This document shows, one piece after another, positions 53,200 to 60,512 of a DNA stretch of 64,000 nt. Source of the stretch: Actinomadura physcomitrii (GTDB lineage Bacteria; Actinomycetota; Actinomycetes; Streptosporangiales; Streptosporangiaceae). A program made the translations under genes and the position numbers. Numbering within the stretch: the first letter of the stretch is position 1; every line of letters starts with the position of its first letter. The notes beneath the pieces are model-generated. The model was not told the DNA's origin, did not search any database, and worked only from the letters and a program-made list of their open reading frames with translations. Where the stretch lies: positions 7,335-71,334 of the forward strand of contig NZ_WBMS02000039.1 in NCBI RefSeq assembly GCF_008923205.2, read 5' to 3'.

Positions 53200-53233
53200 A
53201 ACGCCCCGGAGCCAACAGGCCCGGGGCGTTTTT
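53200..53233 (+). terminator. Rho-independent terminator after tRNA-Phe
   Basis: AACGCCCCGG (53200-53209) pairs with CCGGGGCGTT (53221-53230) and is followed by T residues, making a 10-bp stem with an 11-nt loop. It ends the tRNA-Asp-Phe unit. Confidence 0.85.
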
Positions 53234-53258
53234 GACGACAACGCTGACGACAACGGCG

Positions 53259-53544
53259 TCAGCCGAGCGCGTCCCCCGGCTTCCCGAGCGCCGCCCAGCG
53301 CATACGTTGAAGCGTCTGTACCACTTCGAGTGTCGCCGACTCGGTGCCGCTTTCCCTGCAGCGCCCGCACGGCTCACCGTCGTGGGTGCCGCCCTCACCG
53401 CCGCAGGCCCGGCAGCCGACGAGCCGGACGTCCTTCCAGCAGGTCCCCGCGCCGCAGGCCGAGGCAGAGCGCCAGGACGTACAGTGCGCGGAGCCGTTCA
53501 TGTTCGGCCGCCTTGAGAGCATCGCGCGCCTGGTCGACCGTGAG
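53259..53544 (-). pseudogene. Tyrosine recombinase (integrase) remnant and Cys-rich end
   Basis: The frame at 53437-53544 reads LTVDQARDALKAAEHERLRA then LYVLALCLGLRRGDLL, the start of the catalytic domain of phage/ICE-type tyrosine integrases. It breaks off where GLRWxDVDL would follow. The other frame to 53259 encodes GCRACGGEGGTHDG and CGRCRESGT, a short zinc-ribbon-like end. Tandem TGACGACAACG repeats (about 53235-53258) lie beside it. The position after two tRNAs is typical for integrases. Confidence 0.6.
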
Positions 53545-53647
53545 CCCGCGGTTCAGTCTCGCTGACCGCGGCCAGTCGCGCGACCGGCCGAGCACCTCCG
53601 TGACCCTCACCGGCCGGGCTGGAGGAATGTCCATTTTTCGCGATTAG

Positions 53648-53667
53648 CCATAGAGGAACGTCTATGG
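53648..53667. promoter_or_regulatory. Operator-like palindrome upstream of the DUF1989 gene
   Basis: CCATAGA-N6-TCTATGG, 34 nt before the start at 53701. Its core TAGAGG-N4-TCTA (53651-53664) matches the element at 57974-57987 between the PucR and permease genes in length and sequence. Confidence 0.55.
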
Positions 53668-53700
53668 GGGTGGGGGTGGAGTTGGTGGTGTGCTTGCGGC

Positions 53701-54297
53701 ATGGAGTCGACGACAGAGCGGACGACGGTGCCCGCCGGGGAAGGGCGGGCGGTCCGCGTGGCCGCCGGGCGACGGGTGCGTGTGGTGGATCTGGAGGGCG
53801 GGCAGGTCGGTGATCTGTTCGCCTTCGCCGCCGGCGATCCGCGCGAGCGGTTGAGCGCCGCGCACACCCGCAGCGTGACGAGCCGGCTCTTCCCGGAGGT
53901 CGGGGAGGCCTTCGTGACGGATCGGCGCAGGCCGATCCTCGTCCTCGCCGGCGACGCCTCGCCGGGTTCGCACGACATGCTGATCGCCGCCTGCGACCCC
54001 GCGCGCTATGCGGCGCTGGGGGTGCCGGAGCATCGCTCGTGCGCCCGGAACCTGGAGCTGGCGCTGGCGGAGCTGGGAATCGAGGTCGCCGTCACGCCGC
54101 AGCCCGTCAACGTGTTCATGCGCATTCCGGTGCAGGAGTCGGGGCGGTTGCGGTGGCTGCCGGCCGAGAGCCGGGCCGGGGACTCGATCACCTTCGAGGC
54201 GGCCATGGACTGCGTGGTCGTGGTGTCGGCGTGCCCGCAGGACATGGTCGGCATCAACAACGACCGGCCGACGCCACTGGCGATCGACGTGTGGTGA
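53701..54297 (+). CDS. DUF1989 / urea-carboxylase-associated protein
   Basis: A 198-aa cupin-like protein of the family found beside urea carboxylase/allophanate hydrolase genes. Motifs: GRRVRVVDLEGGQVGDLFAF, SPGSHDMLIAACDPARY and NVFMRIPVQESG, with conserved Asp/Asn/Cys in CVVVVSACPQDMVGINN. The family is linked to nitrogen compounds such as urea, guanidine and biuret derivatives; some members act in 5-amino- or carboxyguanidine steps. Here no urea carboxylase is nearby. It opens the operon with the OYE and deacetylase genes (43 nt to the next gene). Confidence 0.85.
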   Translation: MESTTERTTVPAGEGRAVRVAAGRRVRVVDLEGGQVGDLFAFAAGDPRERLSAAHTRSVTSRLFPEVGEAFVTDRRRPILVLAGDASPGSHDMLIAACDPARYAALGVPEHRSCARNLELALAELGIEVAVTPQPVNVFMRIPVQESGRLRWLPAESRAGDSITFEAAMDCVVVVSACPQDMVGINNDRPTPLAIDVW

Positions 54298-54340
54298 CGC
54301 CCCAGTGCAGGCGTATCGCTGAGAAGTGAAGGGAAGACCA

Positions 54341-55465
54341 ATGAGCGTTCGTGAGAGCCATCCCGCGCTGGAGCCGGGACGTATCGGGGAGCTTCGGACG
54401 GCCAACCGGTTGGTGGTGGCGCCGATGACCAGGGTGTCGGCCACCCCGGACGGCACGGCGACACCGGAGATGGCCGCCTACTACACCGAGTTCGCGCGCG
54501 GCGGGTTCGGGCTGGTCATCACGGAGGGCGTCTACACCGACTCCGCTTACAGCCAGGGTTACCTCAACCAGCCGGGGCTGGTGTCGGCGCGGCACATGGG
54601 AGCGTGGCGTGAGGTCACCGACGGGGTTCACGAGGCCGGAGGCCTGATCGTGGCGCAGTTGATGCACGCGGGCGCGCTGTCGCAGGGCAACCCGCATCGC
54701 GACGGCACGGCCGGGCCGTCGGCGGTGAAGCCGCGCGGTGCGATGATGCCCGAGTACGGCGGGAGCGGCCCATGGCCGGTCCCCGAGGAGATGGACTCTG
54801 CGGACATCGAGGAGGCCGTGGCCGGCTTCGTCGCCTCGGCGGTGAACGCCCGGGACGCCGGGTTCGACGGCGTGGAGGTGCATGCCGCCAACGGGTACCT
54901 GCTGGACCAGTTCCTCACTGACTACACCAACCTGCGCGAGGACTCCTACGGCGGGCCGGTCGCCGCACGCGTTCGGCTCGCGGCCGAGGTCGTGGAGGCG
55001 ATCCGTGCCGAGGTGGGGCCGGACTGGTGCGTCGGGGTGCGGCTGTCGCAGACGAAGGTGAACGATTTCCACTATCGCTGGCCCGGCGGTGCCCGCGACG
55101 GGGAGGTGATCTTCGCCGCGCTGGCCGACGCGGGCGCGACGTACCTGCACATCGCCAGCGAGGGCCGCGACTGGATCGAATCGGCGCAGCTGGAGGGCGG
55201 CCTCACCATCACGGGCCAGGCCCGCCGGGTGGCCGGGCTCCCGGTGATCGCCAACGGCGGGATGCACGACGCGGAGCTGTCGGCGCAGGTCCTCGGGGAC
55301 GGGCACGCCGATTTCGTGTCCGTGGCCCGAGCCGCCCTGGTCAACGCCGACCTGCCGCGCCGCCTGGCGGAGGGCGGGGCGCTGGAGCGCTTCGACCACG
55401 GGCTTCTCGAACCGACGGTCACCCTGGACAACGCCCGCCGCCGGGCGGCCGGGGCGAGGGTCTGA
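54341..55465 (+). CDS. NADH:flavin oxidoreductase (Old Yellow Enzyme family)
   Basis: A 374-aa FMN-dependent ene-reductase TIM barrel: NRLVVAPMTRVSATPDGTA near residues 27-45, QLMHAGALSQG, the substrate-binding pair in GVEVHAANGYLLDQFL, NLREDSYGGP and a C-terminal FMN-phosphate site (VIANGGMH, DFVSVARAAL). OYE enzymes reduce activated C=C bonds, including those of maleimides and enones. ATG 54341 follows GGGAAG, and a GTG at 54326 is a weaker option. It lies between DUF1989 and a PuuE-type hydrolase. Confidence 0.92.
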   Translation: MSVRESHPALEPGRIGELRTANRLVVAPMTRVSATPDGTATPEMAAYYTEFARGGFGLVITEGVYTDSAYSQGYLNQPGLVSARHMGAWREVTDGVHEAGGLIVAQLMHAGALSQGNPHRDGTAGPSAVKPRGAMMPEYGGSGPWPVPEEMDSADIEEAVAGFVASAVNARDAGFDGVEVHAANGYLLDQFLTDYTNLREDSYGGPVAARVRLAAEVVEAIRAEVGPDWCVGVRLSQTKVNDFHYRWPGGARDGEVIFAALADAGATYLHIASEGRDWIESAQLEGGLTITGQARRVAGLPVIANGGMHDAELSAQVLGDGHADFVSVARAALVNADLPRRLAEGGALERFDHGLLEPTVTLDNARRRAAGARV

Positions 55466-55497
55466 CGGAAGCCGGAAACCCAGGAAGGGACGAGATC

Positions 55498-56370
55498 ATG
55501 GACGGGGCCGGAAGCTGGCATGGCGGGGCGGCGGCCGTGGTGACGCTGACCTTCGACGTGGACGCCGAGACACCGATCCTCGCCCACGGCGGACGCTACG
55601 CCGGGCACGCCGGCACGATGTCGCACCAGTCCTACGGGCCCGACGTGGGACTGCCCCGCATCCTGGACCTGCTGGAGGAGCTGGAGGTGCCGGCGACGTT
55701 CTTCGTGCCGGGCTGGGTGGCCGAGCGCCGCCCGGGGCTGGCCGCCTCGATCGTCGAGCGCGGCCACGAGGTGGCGCACCACTCCTACGCGCACCGCCCG
55801 CCCACGTCGATGAGCCCGCAGGAGGAGCGGGCGGACTTCGTGCGCGCCCTGGAGGTGTTCGCGCTGCAGGGCATCGAGGTCACCGGGTTCCGCGCGGCGC
55901 TGTGGGAGGCGTCCTGGGCGACGGCGGACCTGGTGGCCGAGCACGGGCTGCGCTACGACTCGTCCCTGATGGGAGACGACCGGCCGTACCGGATCGCGAC
56001 GGCGGCCGGAGAGATCGTCGAGCTGCCGGTGCACTGGTCGCTGGACGACTGGGAGCAGTACGCCTATCTGCCCGAACCGAACATCGGGTCGGTGATCGAG
56101 TCGCCGCGCAAGGTGCTGGAGCTGTGGCGCGCGGAGCTGGACGGTATGCGCGCCTACCGGTGCCTGTTCAACCTGTGCGCGCATCCGTTCCTGTCGGGGC
56201 GGCCGGGCCGCGCGATGGCGCTGCGGCACCTCATCGAGTACGCCCGCGAGTGCGGGGACGTGGCGTTCGCGCGCTGCCGGGACGTCGCCGCGGCGGCCCT
56301 CGCCGACCCGCAGGTCCGGTCGCGCCCGCACGAGCGGCCCCGGGTCGACCCGGAGATCCACCCGTACTGA
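55498..56370 (+). CDS. PuuE-type polysaccharide-deacetylase-fold hydrolase
   Basis: A 290-aa NodB-fold protein without signal peptide, so cytosolic. The metal/catalytic region is LTFDVDAETP (Asp20/Asp22) and HHSYAH (His95 and His99). LYSEVPATFFVPGW-like LEVPATFFVPGW and TGFRAALWEASW follow, with late SLDDWEQYAYLP and NLCAHPFLSGRP. This pattern matches the PuuE/cyclic-imide hydrolase/HP0310 subgroup rather than chitin deacetylases, so the likely reaction is ring opening of a cyclic amide or imide such as allantoin, succinimide or hydantoin. It begins 32 nt after the OYE gene and converges with pucR-like. Confidence 0.85.
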   Translation: MDGAGSWHGGAAAVVTLTFDVDAETPILAHGGRYAGHAGTMSHQSYGPDVGLPRILDLLEELEVPATFFVPGWVAERRPGLAASIVERGHEVAHHSYAHRPPTSMSPQEERADFVRALEVFALQGIEVTGFRAALWEASWATADLVAEHGLRYDSSLMGDDRPYRIATAAGEIVELPVHWSLDDWEQYAYLPEPNIGSVIESPRKVLELWRAELDGMRAYRCLFNLCAHPFLSGRPGRAMALRHLIEYARECGDVAFARCRDVAAAALADPQVRSRPHERPRVDPEIHPY

Positions 56371-56383
56371 GCGGGAACGGCCG

Positions 56384-57940
56384 TCACTTCATGCCGGCGG
56401 CCTGAAGGGCGAGGAAGAGATCGACGCGGTCGGCGGTGCGGGTCACGTCACGGCCGGTCAGCCGGGTGATCTTGGCGAGCCTGTTGCGCAGCGTGTTGAC
56501 GTGGACGTGCAGGGCCGCGGCGGTGGCCGACCAGTGGCCGTCATGGTCCAGGAAGGCGCGCAGCGTGCCCTCCAGTTCGGCGCCCCGGCCGGCGTCGTGC
56601 TCGCGCAGCGGAGCGAGCACGGCGTCGGACAGGGTCCGCAGGGTCTCGGCGTCCTGCATGCCGAGCAGCAGCCGGTGCGCGCCGAGCTCGGCGAACGTCT
56701 GGACGGCGCGTCCGGAACGGCCCTGCCGCAGTGCCCGGCACGCCTCCCGCGATCGGACGAGGGATTCGCGCAGCCCGTCCAGGTGCCGGACGACCCCGCC
56801 GAGGCCCACGACGGGCCGGTGTCCGGGGAAGCGGCCGGCCACGGCCGAGACGAGCCGTTCGGCCAGGGGCGCCGATTCCCGGTCGCCGTGCCGCCACGCC
56901 AGGACGGCCACCACGTCCTGCGATCCGCCCGCCACCACGGCCGGAACGCCCGCGGCGGCGAAGAACTCGCCGGCCGTCTCCGCGAGTCCGGGCAGGGCCG
57001 CGTCGGTGCCGGCGAACGCGAGCGCCCACACCGCCAGCGGCCCTTCGGCGTCCACCCCGAACGCCCGCAGCCGGCCGGGGACCTCGGCCGCGCGGCTGCC
57101 GCCCGACAGCACCATCTCCAGCAGTTCGCCGGCGAACCGGCCCTCGATCGCCTGCATCGCCTGCTTCCTGGCGACCTCCAGGCTGAGGTAACGGGCCGCC
57201 TGCTCCAGCGCGTCCTGCTCGGCGCGCGTGAGGCCGGTCACCGGGCGCAGGCAGACCAGTGCCGCGTCGGCCTCGCCGACCGCCCCGACCAGGTACAGGG
57301 CCGCCCTGCCCGCGGTGCCGAGGTCCAGTTCCAGGGGCGGCGGACGGCGCGCCAGGCCGGTGGCCACCGCGTGGAGCTGCCCGGACTCCAGCTCGGTGCC
57401 GGCCGATGCGAGCAGGCGCCCCATGCGGTCGACCACCGCGAGGGGCAGCTCGTGGTCGCGGCGCAGCACCCGCAGCACCCCGGAGGCGCCGGCGCCCTGC
57501 GAGATCGCCGTCGCCAGCGCCTCGCCCCGGCGGACCAGGCCGACGAGCGCGCCCTGCCGCTCCTCGGTGTAGCGGGCGGCCACCGCCTGCGAGATCGCGG
57601 TGAACGGCACCGCCGCGGAGATCTCCAGCAGCGGCACATCGGCCTCCGCGCAGGCGCCGACCAGGTCGTCCGGCGTCGCGGGGCACTCCGGCCGCAGGCC
57701 GAAGACCAGTCCCGCCGGCTCGGCGCGCCGGATGTCGGCGACGAACTCGGCGGCGCTGACGCGGTCGCTCCACAGGCCGTTGGTCAGCACCAGCTCGCGC
57801 CGGCGCACGTAGCGCGAGGGGTCGGGAAGCTCGGTGCCGTGGACCCAGGCGGCCGGCTCGTCCAGCGCGCCCCTGGGTCCCGGGACCAGGAGCCGCAGCT
57901 CCAGCGTTTCGTCCTCCAGCAGCGACCGCAGGGTGAACAT
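56384..57940 (-). CDS. PucR-family transcriptional regulator
   Basis: A 518-aa regulator with an N-terminal PucR (purine catabolism regulator) domain (about 1-125; LRSLLEDETLELRLLV, ELVLTNGLW), a GGDEF-like middle region, and a C-terminal PucR HTH_30 (LEGTLRAFLDHDGHWSATAA, ALHVHVNTLRNRLAKI). Such proteins control purine, ureide or amino acid use. It is transcribed away from the NCS1 permease with 102 nt between starts. TAGAGG-N4-TCTA and an inverted TGATGTG...CACATCA repeat lie in that gap. It probably controls both flanking units. Confidence 0.9.
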   Translation of the reverse strand: MFTLRSLLEDETLELRLLVPGPRGALDEPAAWVHGTELPDPSRYVRRRELVLTNGLWSDRVSAAEFVADIRRAEPAGLVFGLRPECPATPDDLVGACAEADVPLLEISAAVPFTAISQAVAARYTEERQGALVGLVRRGEALATAISQGAGASGVLRVLRRDHELPLAVVDRMGRLLASAGTELESGQLHAVATGLARRPPPLELDLGTAGRAALYLVGAVGEADAALVCLRPVTGLTRAEQDALEQAARYLSLEVARKQAMQAIEGRFAGELLEMVLSGGSRAAEVPGRLRAFGVDAEGPLAVWALAFAGTDAALPGLAETAGEFFAAAGVPAVVAGGSQDVVAVLAWRHGDRESAPLAERLVSAVAGRFPGHRPVVGLGGVVRHLDGLRESLVRSREACRALRQGRSGRAVQTFAELGAHRLLLGMQDAETLRTLSDAVLAPLREHDAGRGAELEGTLRAFLDHDGHWSATAAALHVHVNTLRNRLAKITRLTGRDVTRTADRVDLFLALQAAGMK

Positions 57941-58028
57941 GATGTGAATCTACACAGCCGAAGGAGTCAGGGATAGAGGTTTCTCTACTTCGCATCGTCG
58001 GTCCCTGGTGCTTTTGTGTTACACATCA
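57940..58028. promoter_or_regulatory. PucR/permease control region
   Basis: TAGAG-GTTT-CTCTA (57974-57987) shares TAGAGG-N4-TCTA with the palindrome at 53651-53664. TGATGTG (57940-57946) and CACATCA (58022-58028) form a wider inverted repeat, each followed inward by an ACAC or GTGT half. Confidence 0.5.
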
Positions 58029-58042
58029 CGGACGGAGGAACC

Positions 58043-59473
58043 ATGGCCAACAACGATCCGGCACAGAGCGTCCGGCCCGAGGCGGTCCGCTTCGACGAGC
58101 ACGGCATCCACCCCATCCCCGGCTCTTCGCGCGACTCCACGCCATGGCAGCAGTTCTGGATCTGGTGCGGCGCCAACATCGCGCCCATCAACTGGGTGCT
58201 CGGCGCGCTCGGCGTCACCCTCGGCCTGAGCCTGGTGGAGACCCTGACGGTCATCGCCCTCGGCAACGTGCTCGGCTGCGCCGTCTTCGGGCTGTTCAAC
58301 GTGATGGGCCACCGCACCGGCGTCAACCAGATGGTCCTCGGCCGCGGGCCGTTCGGCCGGCGCGGCGCCCTCGTCCCCGGCCTGGTGCAGGGGCTGCTCA
58401 CCACGGGCTGGGTCGGCGTCAACACCTGGGTGGTGCTCGACCTGGTCATCGAGATCCTCGCGCAGCTCGGCGTGCACGGCGGCACCGGGTTGAAGTACCT
58501 GGTGGCCGGGCTCATCATGGCTCTCCAGCTGGCCTTGGCTCTGTACGGGTTCTACGCCATCCGCACGTTCGAGAAATACACCGTCCCGGCCACGGTGCTG
58601 GTGATGGTGGTCATGACCGTCCTCGCGCTGGCGCACACCGCCCCGCACTGGACGGCCGCGACCGCCACGACCGCCGGCGGCAAGGTCACCGCGGTGACCC
58701 AGCTGCTCACCGCCATCGGCATCGGCTGGGGGATCACCTGGCTGCCGTACTCGGCCGACTACAGCCGGTTCGTCCGCACGGGCGCCTCCGACCGGTCGGT
58801 GTTCTGGTCCACCGCGCTCGGAATGTACGTCCCGACGGTGTGGCTGGCCGCGCTCGGCGCCTGCCTGGCCAGTGCGGGCGAAGGCAGCGACCCCTCGAGC
58901 CTGGTGACCGGCACCTTCGGGGTGATGGCGATCCCCGTCCTGCTGCTGATCATGCACGGGCCGGTCGCGACCAACATCCTCAACCTGTACTCCTGCTCGC
59001 TGGCCGCCCTGTCGATCGGCATCCGGGCCGCGCGATGGAAGGTGACGCTGGCGGCGGGCACGGTCGCGTCCCTCTTCCTCGCGGTGTTCCTCCAGGCCTC
59101 GGGCTTCGCCCAGGCCTTCGACAACTGGATGTCGTCCATCCTGGTCTGGATCAGCCCGTGGGCGGCCATCTGCCTGGTGGACTTCTTCGTCCTGCGGCGC
59201 GGGCGCGTCGACGTGGCCGCCCTGTACCGCGCCGGCGGCGGCCGCGGCGGTCCCGCGCTGGTCAGCCTGGCGCTGGGGCTGCCGGCCGGGTGGGCGTGGC
59301 AGTTCGGCATGGTGCCGGCGCTGCAGGGACCGCTCGCGCGGACGCTGGGCCACACCGACTTCTCCTGGCTGTCGGGCGGCCTGGTCGCGGGCGGGCTCTA
59401 CTATGCCCTCGCCGTCCGGGCACGACGGCAGGCCACGGCCGGCGCGGCGATGGCGGCCGGGGCGGTGTCCTGA
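58043..59473 (+). CDS. NCS1-family permease (cytosine/purine/hydantoin type)
   Basis: A 476-aa permease with about 12 TM helices: WIWCGANIAPINWVLGALGV at residues about 39-58, GHRTGVNQMVLGRGPFG near 97, and WLPYSADYSRFV. NCS1 proteins import cytosine, purines, allantoin, hydantoins or uracil by Na+ or H+ symport. GGAGGAACC precedes ATG 58043. Its TGA overlaps the ATG of the asparaginase gene (TGATG), so the two are translationally coupled: import of a cyclic amide followed by amide hydrolysis. Confidence 0.92.
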   Translation: MANNDPAQSVRPEAVRFDEHGIHPIPGSSRDSTPWQQFWIWCGANIAPINWVLGALGVTLGLSLVETLTVIALGNVLGCAVFGLFNVMGHRTGVNQMVLGRGPFGRRGALVPGLVQGLLTTGWVGVNTWVVLDLVIEILAQLGVHGGTGLKYLVAGLIMALQLALALYGFYAIRTFEKYTVPATVLVMVVMTVLALAHTAPHWTAATATTAGGKVTAVTQLLTAIGIGWGITWLPYSADYSRFVRTGASDRSVFWSTALGMYVPTVWLAALGACLASAGEGSDPSSLVTGTFGVMAIPVLLLIMHGPVATNILNLYSCSLAALSIGIRAARWKVTLAAGTVASLFLAVFLQASGFAQAFDNWMSSILVWISPWAAICLVDFFVLRRGRVDVAALYRAGGGRGGPALVSLALGLPAGWAWQFGMVPALQGPLARTLGHTDFSWLSGGLVAGGLYYALAVRARRQATAGAAMAAGAVS

Positions 59474-60438
59474 TGAGAGTCACCGTCCTCACCACCGGAG
59501 GCACCATCGCGTCGCGCCCGTCCTCGCGGGGAGGCGTCCGGGTGGCGGTGCCCGGGGCCGCCCTGCCCGTCCCCGGGGCGGTGCGCGTCCGCGAGGTGAT
59601 GCTGGCGCACAGCTTCAACCTCACCCTTGCCGACGTCCTCGGGCTGGCCCGGCGGATCCTCACCGAAGCCGACGGCTCCGGCGCGGACGGTGTCGTCGTC
59701 ACGCACGGCACCGACACCATGGAGGAAACGGCCTACCTGGTCGACCTCGTCCTGCCTCCCGGACGCACCGTGGTGTTCACCGGCGCCCAGCGGCACGCGT
59801 CCGCACCGGACGCCGACGGCCCGGGCAACATCGCCGACTCCGTCCGCGTCGCCGCCGCCCCCGAGACCCGGGGCGCGGGCGCCGTCATCACGATGGCCGG
59901 GCAGGTCCATGCCGCCCGGTACGCGACCAAGGCCCACACGCTCGCGCCGGAGGCCTTCGCCTCACCGGGGCACGGGCCGATCGCCCTCGTCCGGGACGGC
60001 GGGATCGAGGCGATCACCCGGCCCGCCCGCCCGGACGGGTTCCGGCTCGCCGAACTGGGCGCGCTGGAGGCCCGGGTGGACATCGTGCCCGTCCACCTGG
60101 GCGCCGACGGCGTGCAGATCGCGGCCTGCCGGGCGGCGGGAGCCCGCGGTCTGGTCGTCCAGGCGCTCGGCACGGGCAACCCGACTCCCGGCGTCCTCAC
60201 CGAGATCCGGACCTGCCTCGATCAGGGCATTCCTGTCCTGGTCACGTCGCGTTGCGCGGAGGGGCCGGCGGTTCCCGTCTACGGCGCCGGCGGGGGCGCC
60301 GACCTCGCCGAGGCGGGCGCCGTCTTCGCGGGCCGCCTCGGCGCCCCCAAGGCCCGGCTGCTCCTCATGGCCGCGCTCGCCGCCGAGGCCGACGCCGAAC
60401 ATGCCCTGGCCCGCCTACGACCGCACCTTCCCGCCTAA
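59473..60438 (+). CDS. Asparaginase-family amidohydrolase
   Basis: A 321-aa member of the bacterial asparaginase superfamily. Catalytic residues are Thr11 in TTGGTIAS, Thr80-Asp81 in THGTDTMEE and Lys153 in YATKAHT. It has no signal peptide, so it is cytosolic (type I). Asparaginases hydrolyse L-asparagine, a substituted succinamic acid, and relatives act on other half-amides or glutamine. Being coupled to an NCS1 permease in a PucR-controlled locus suggests a ring-opened half-amide may be the true substrate rather than asparagine. Confidence 0.92.
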   Translation: MRVTVLTTGGTIASRPSSRGGVRVAVPGAALPVPGAVRVREVMLAHSFNLTLADVLGLARRILTEADGSGADGVVVTHGTDTMEETAYLVDLVLPPGRTVVFTGAQRHASAPDADGPGNIADSVRVAAAPETRGAGAVITMAGQVHAARYATKAHTLAPEAFASPGHGPIALVRDGGIEAITRPARPDGFRLAELGALEARVDIVPVHLGADGVQIAACRAAGARGLVVQALGTGNPTPGVLTEIRTCLDQGIPVLVTSRCAEGPAVPVYGAGGGADLAEAGAVFAGRLGAPKARLLLMAALAAEADAEHALARLRPHLPA

Positions 60439-60512
60439 GGCTCTGGTGCGCGGCCATGGGAGCGGCGGCGTACCCTCGTGAAAATGCCGCCGAGTGGAAA
60501 GGGTCGATCGCT

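Noticed and set aside
59403..60512. Upstream extension of the SNF2 frame, making a 1344-aa protein
   Set aside because: This part is an out-of-frame shadow of the permease end and asparaginase genes, full of Arg/Pro runs. The SNF2 protein starts naturally at GTG 60513.
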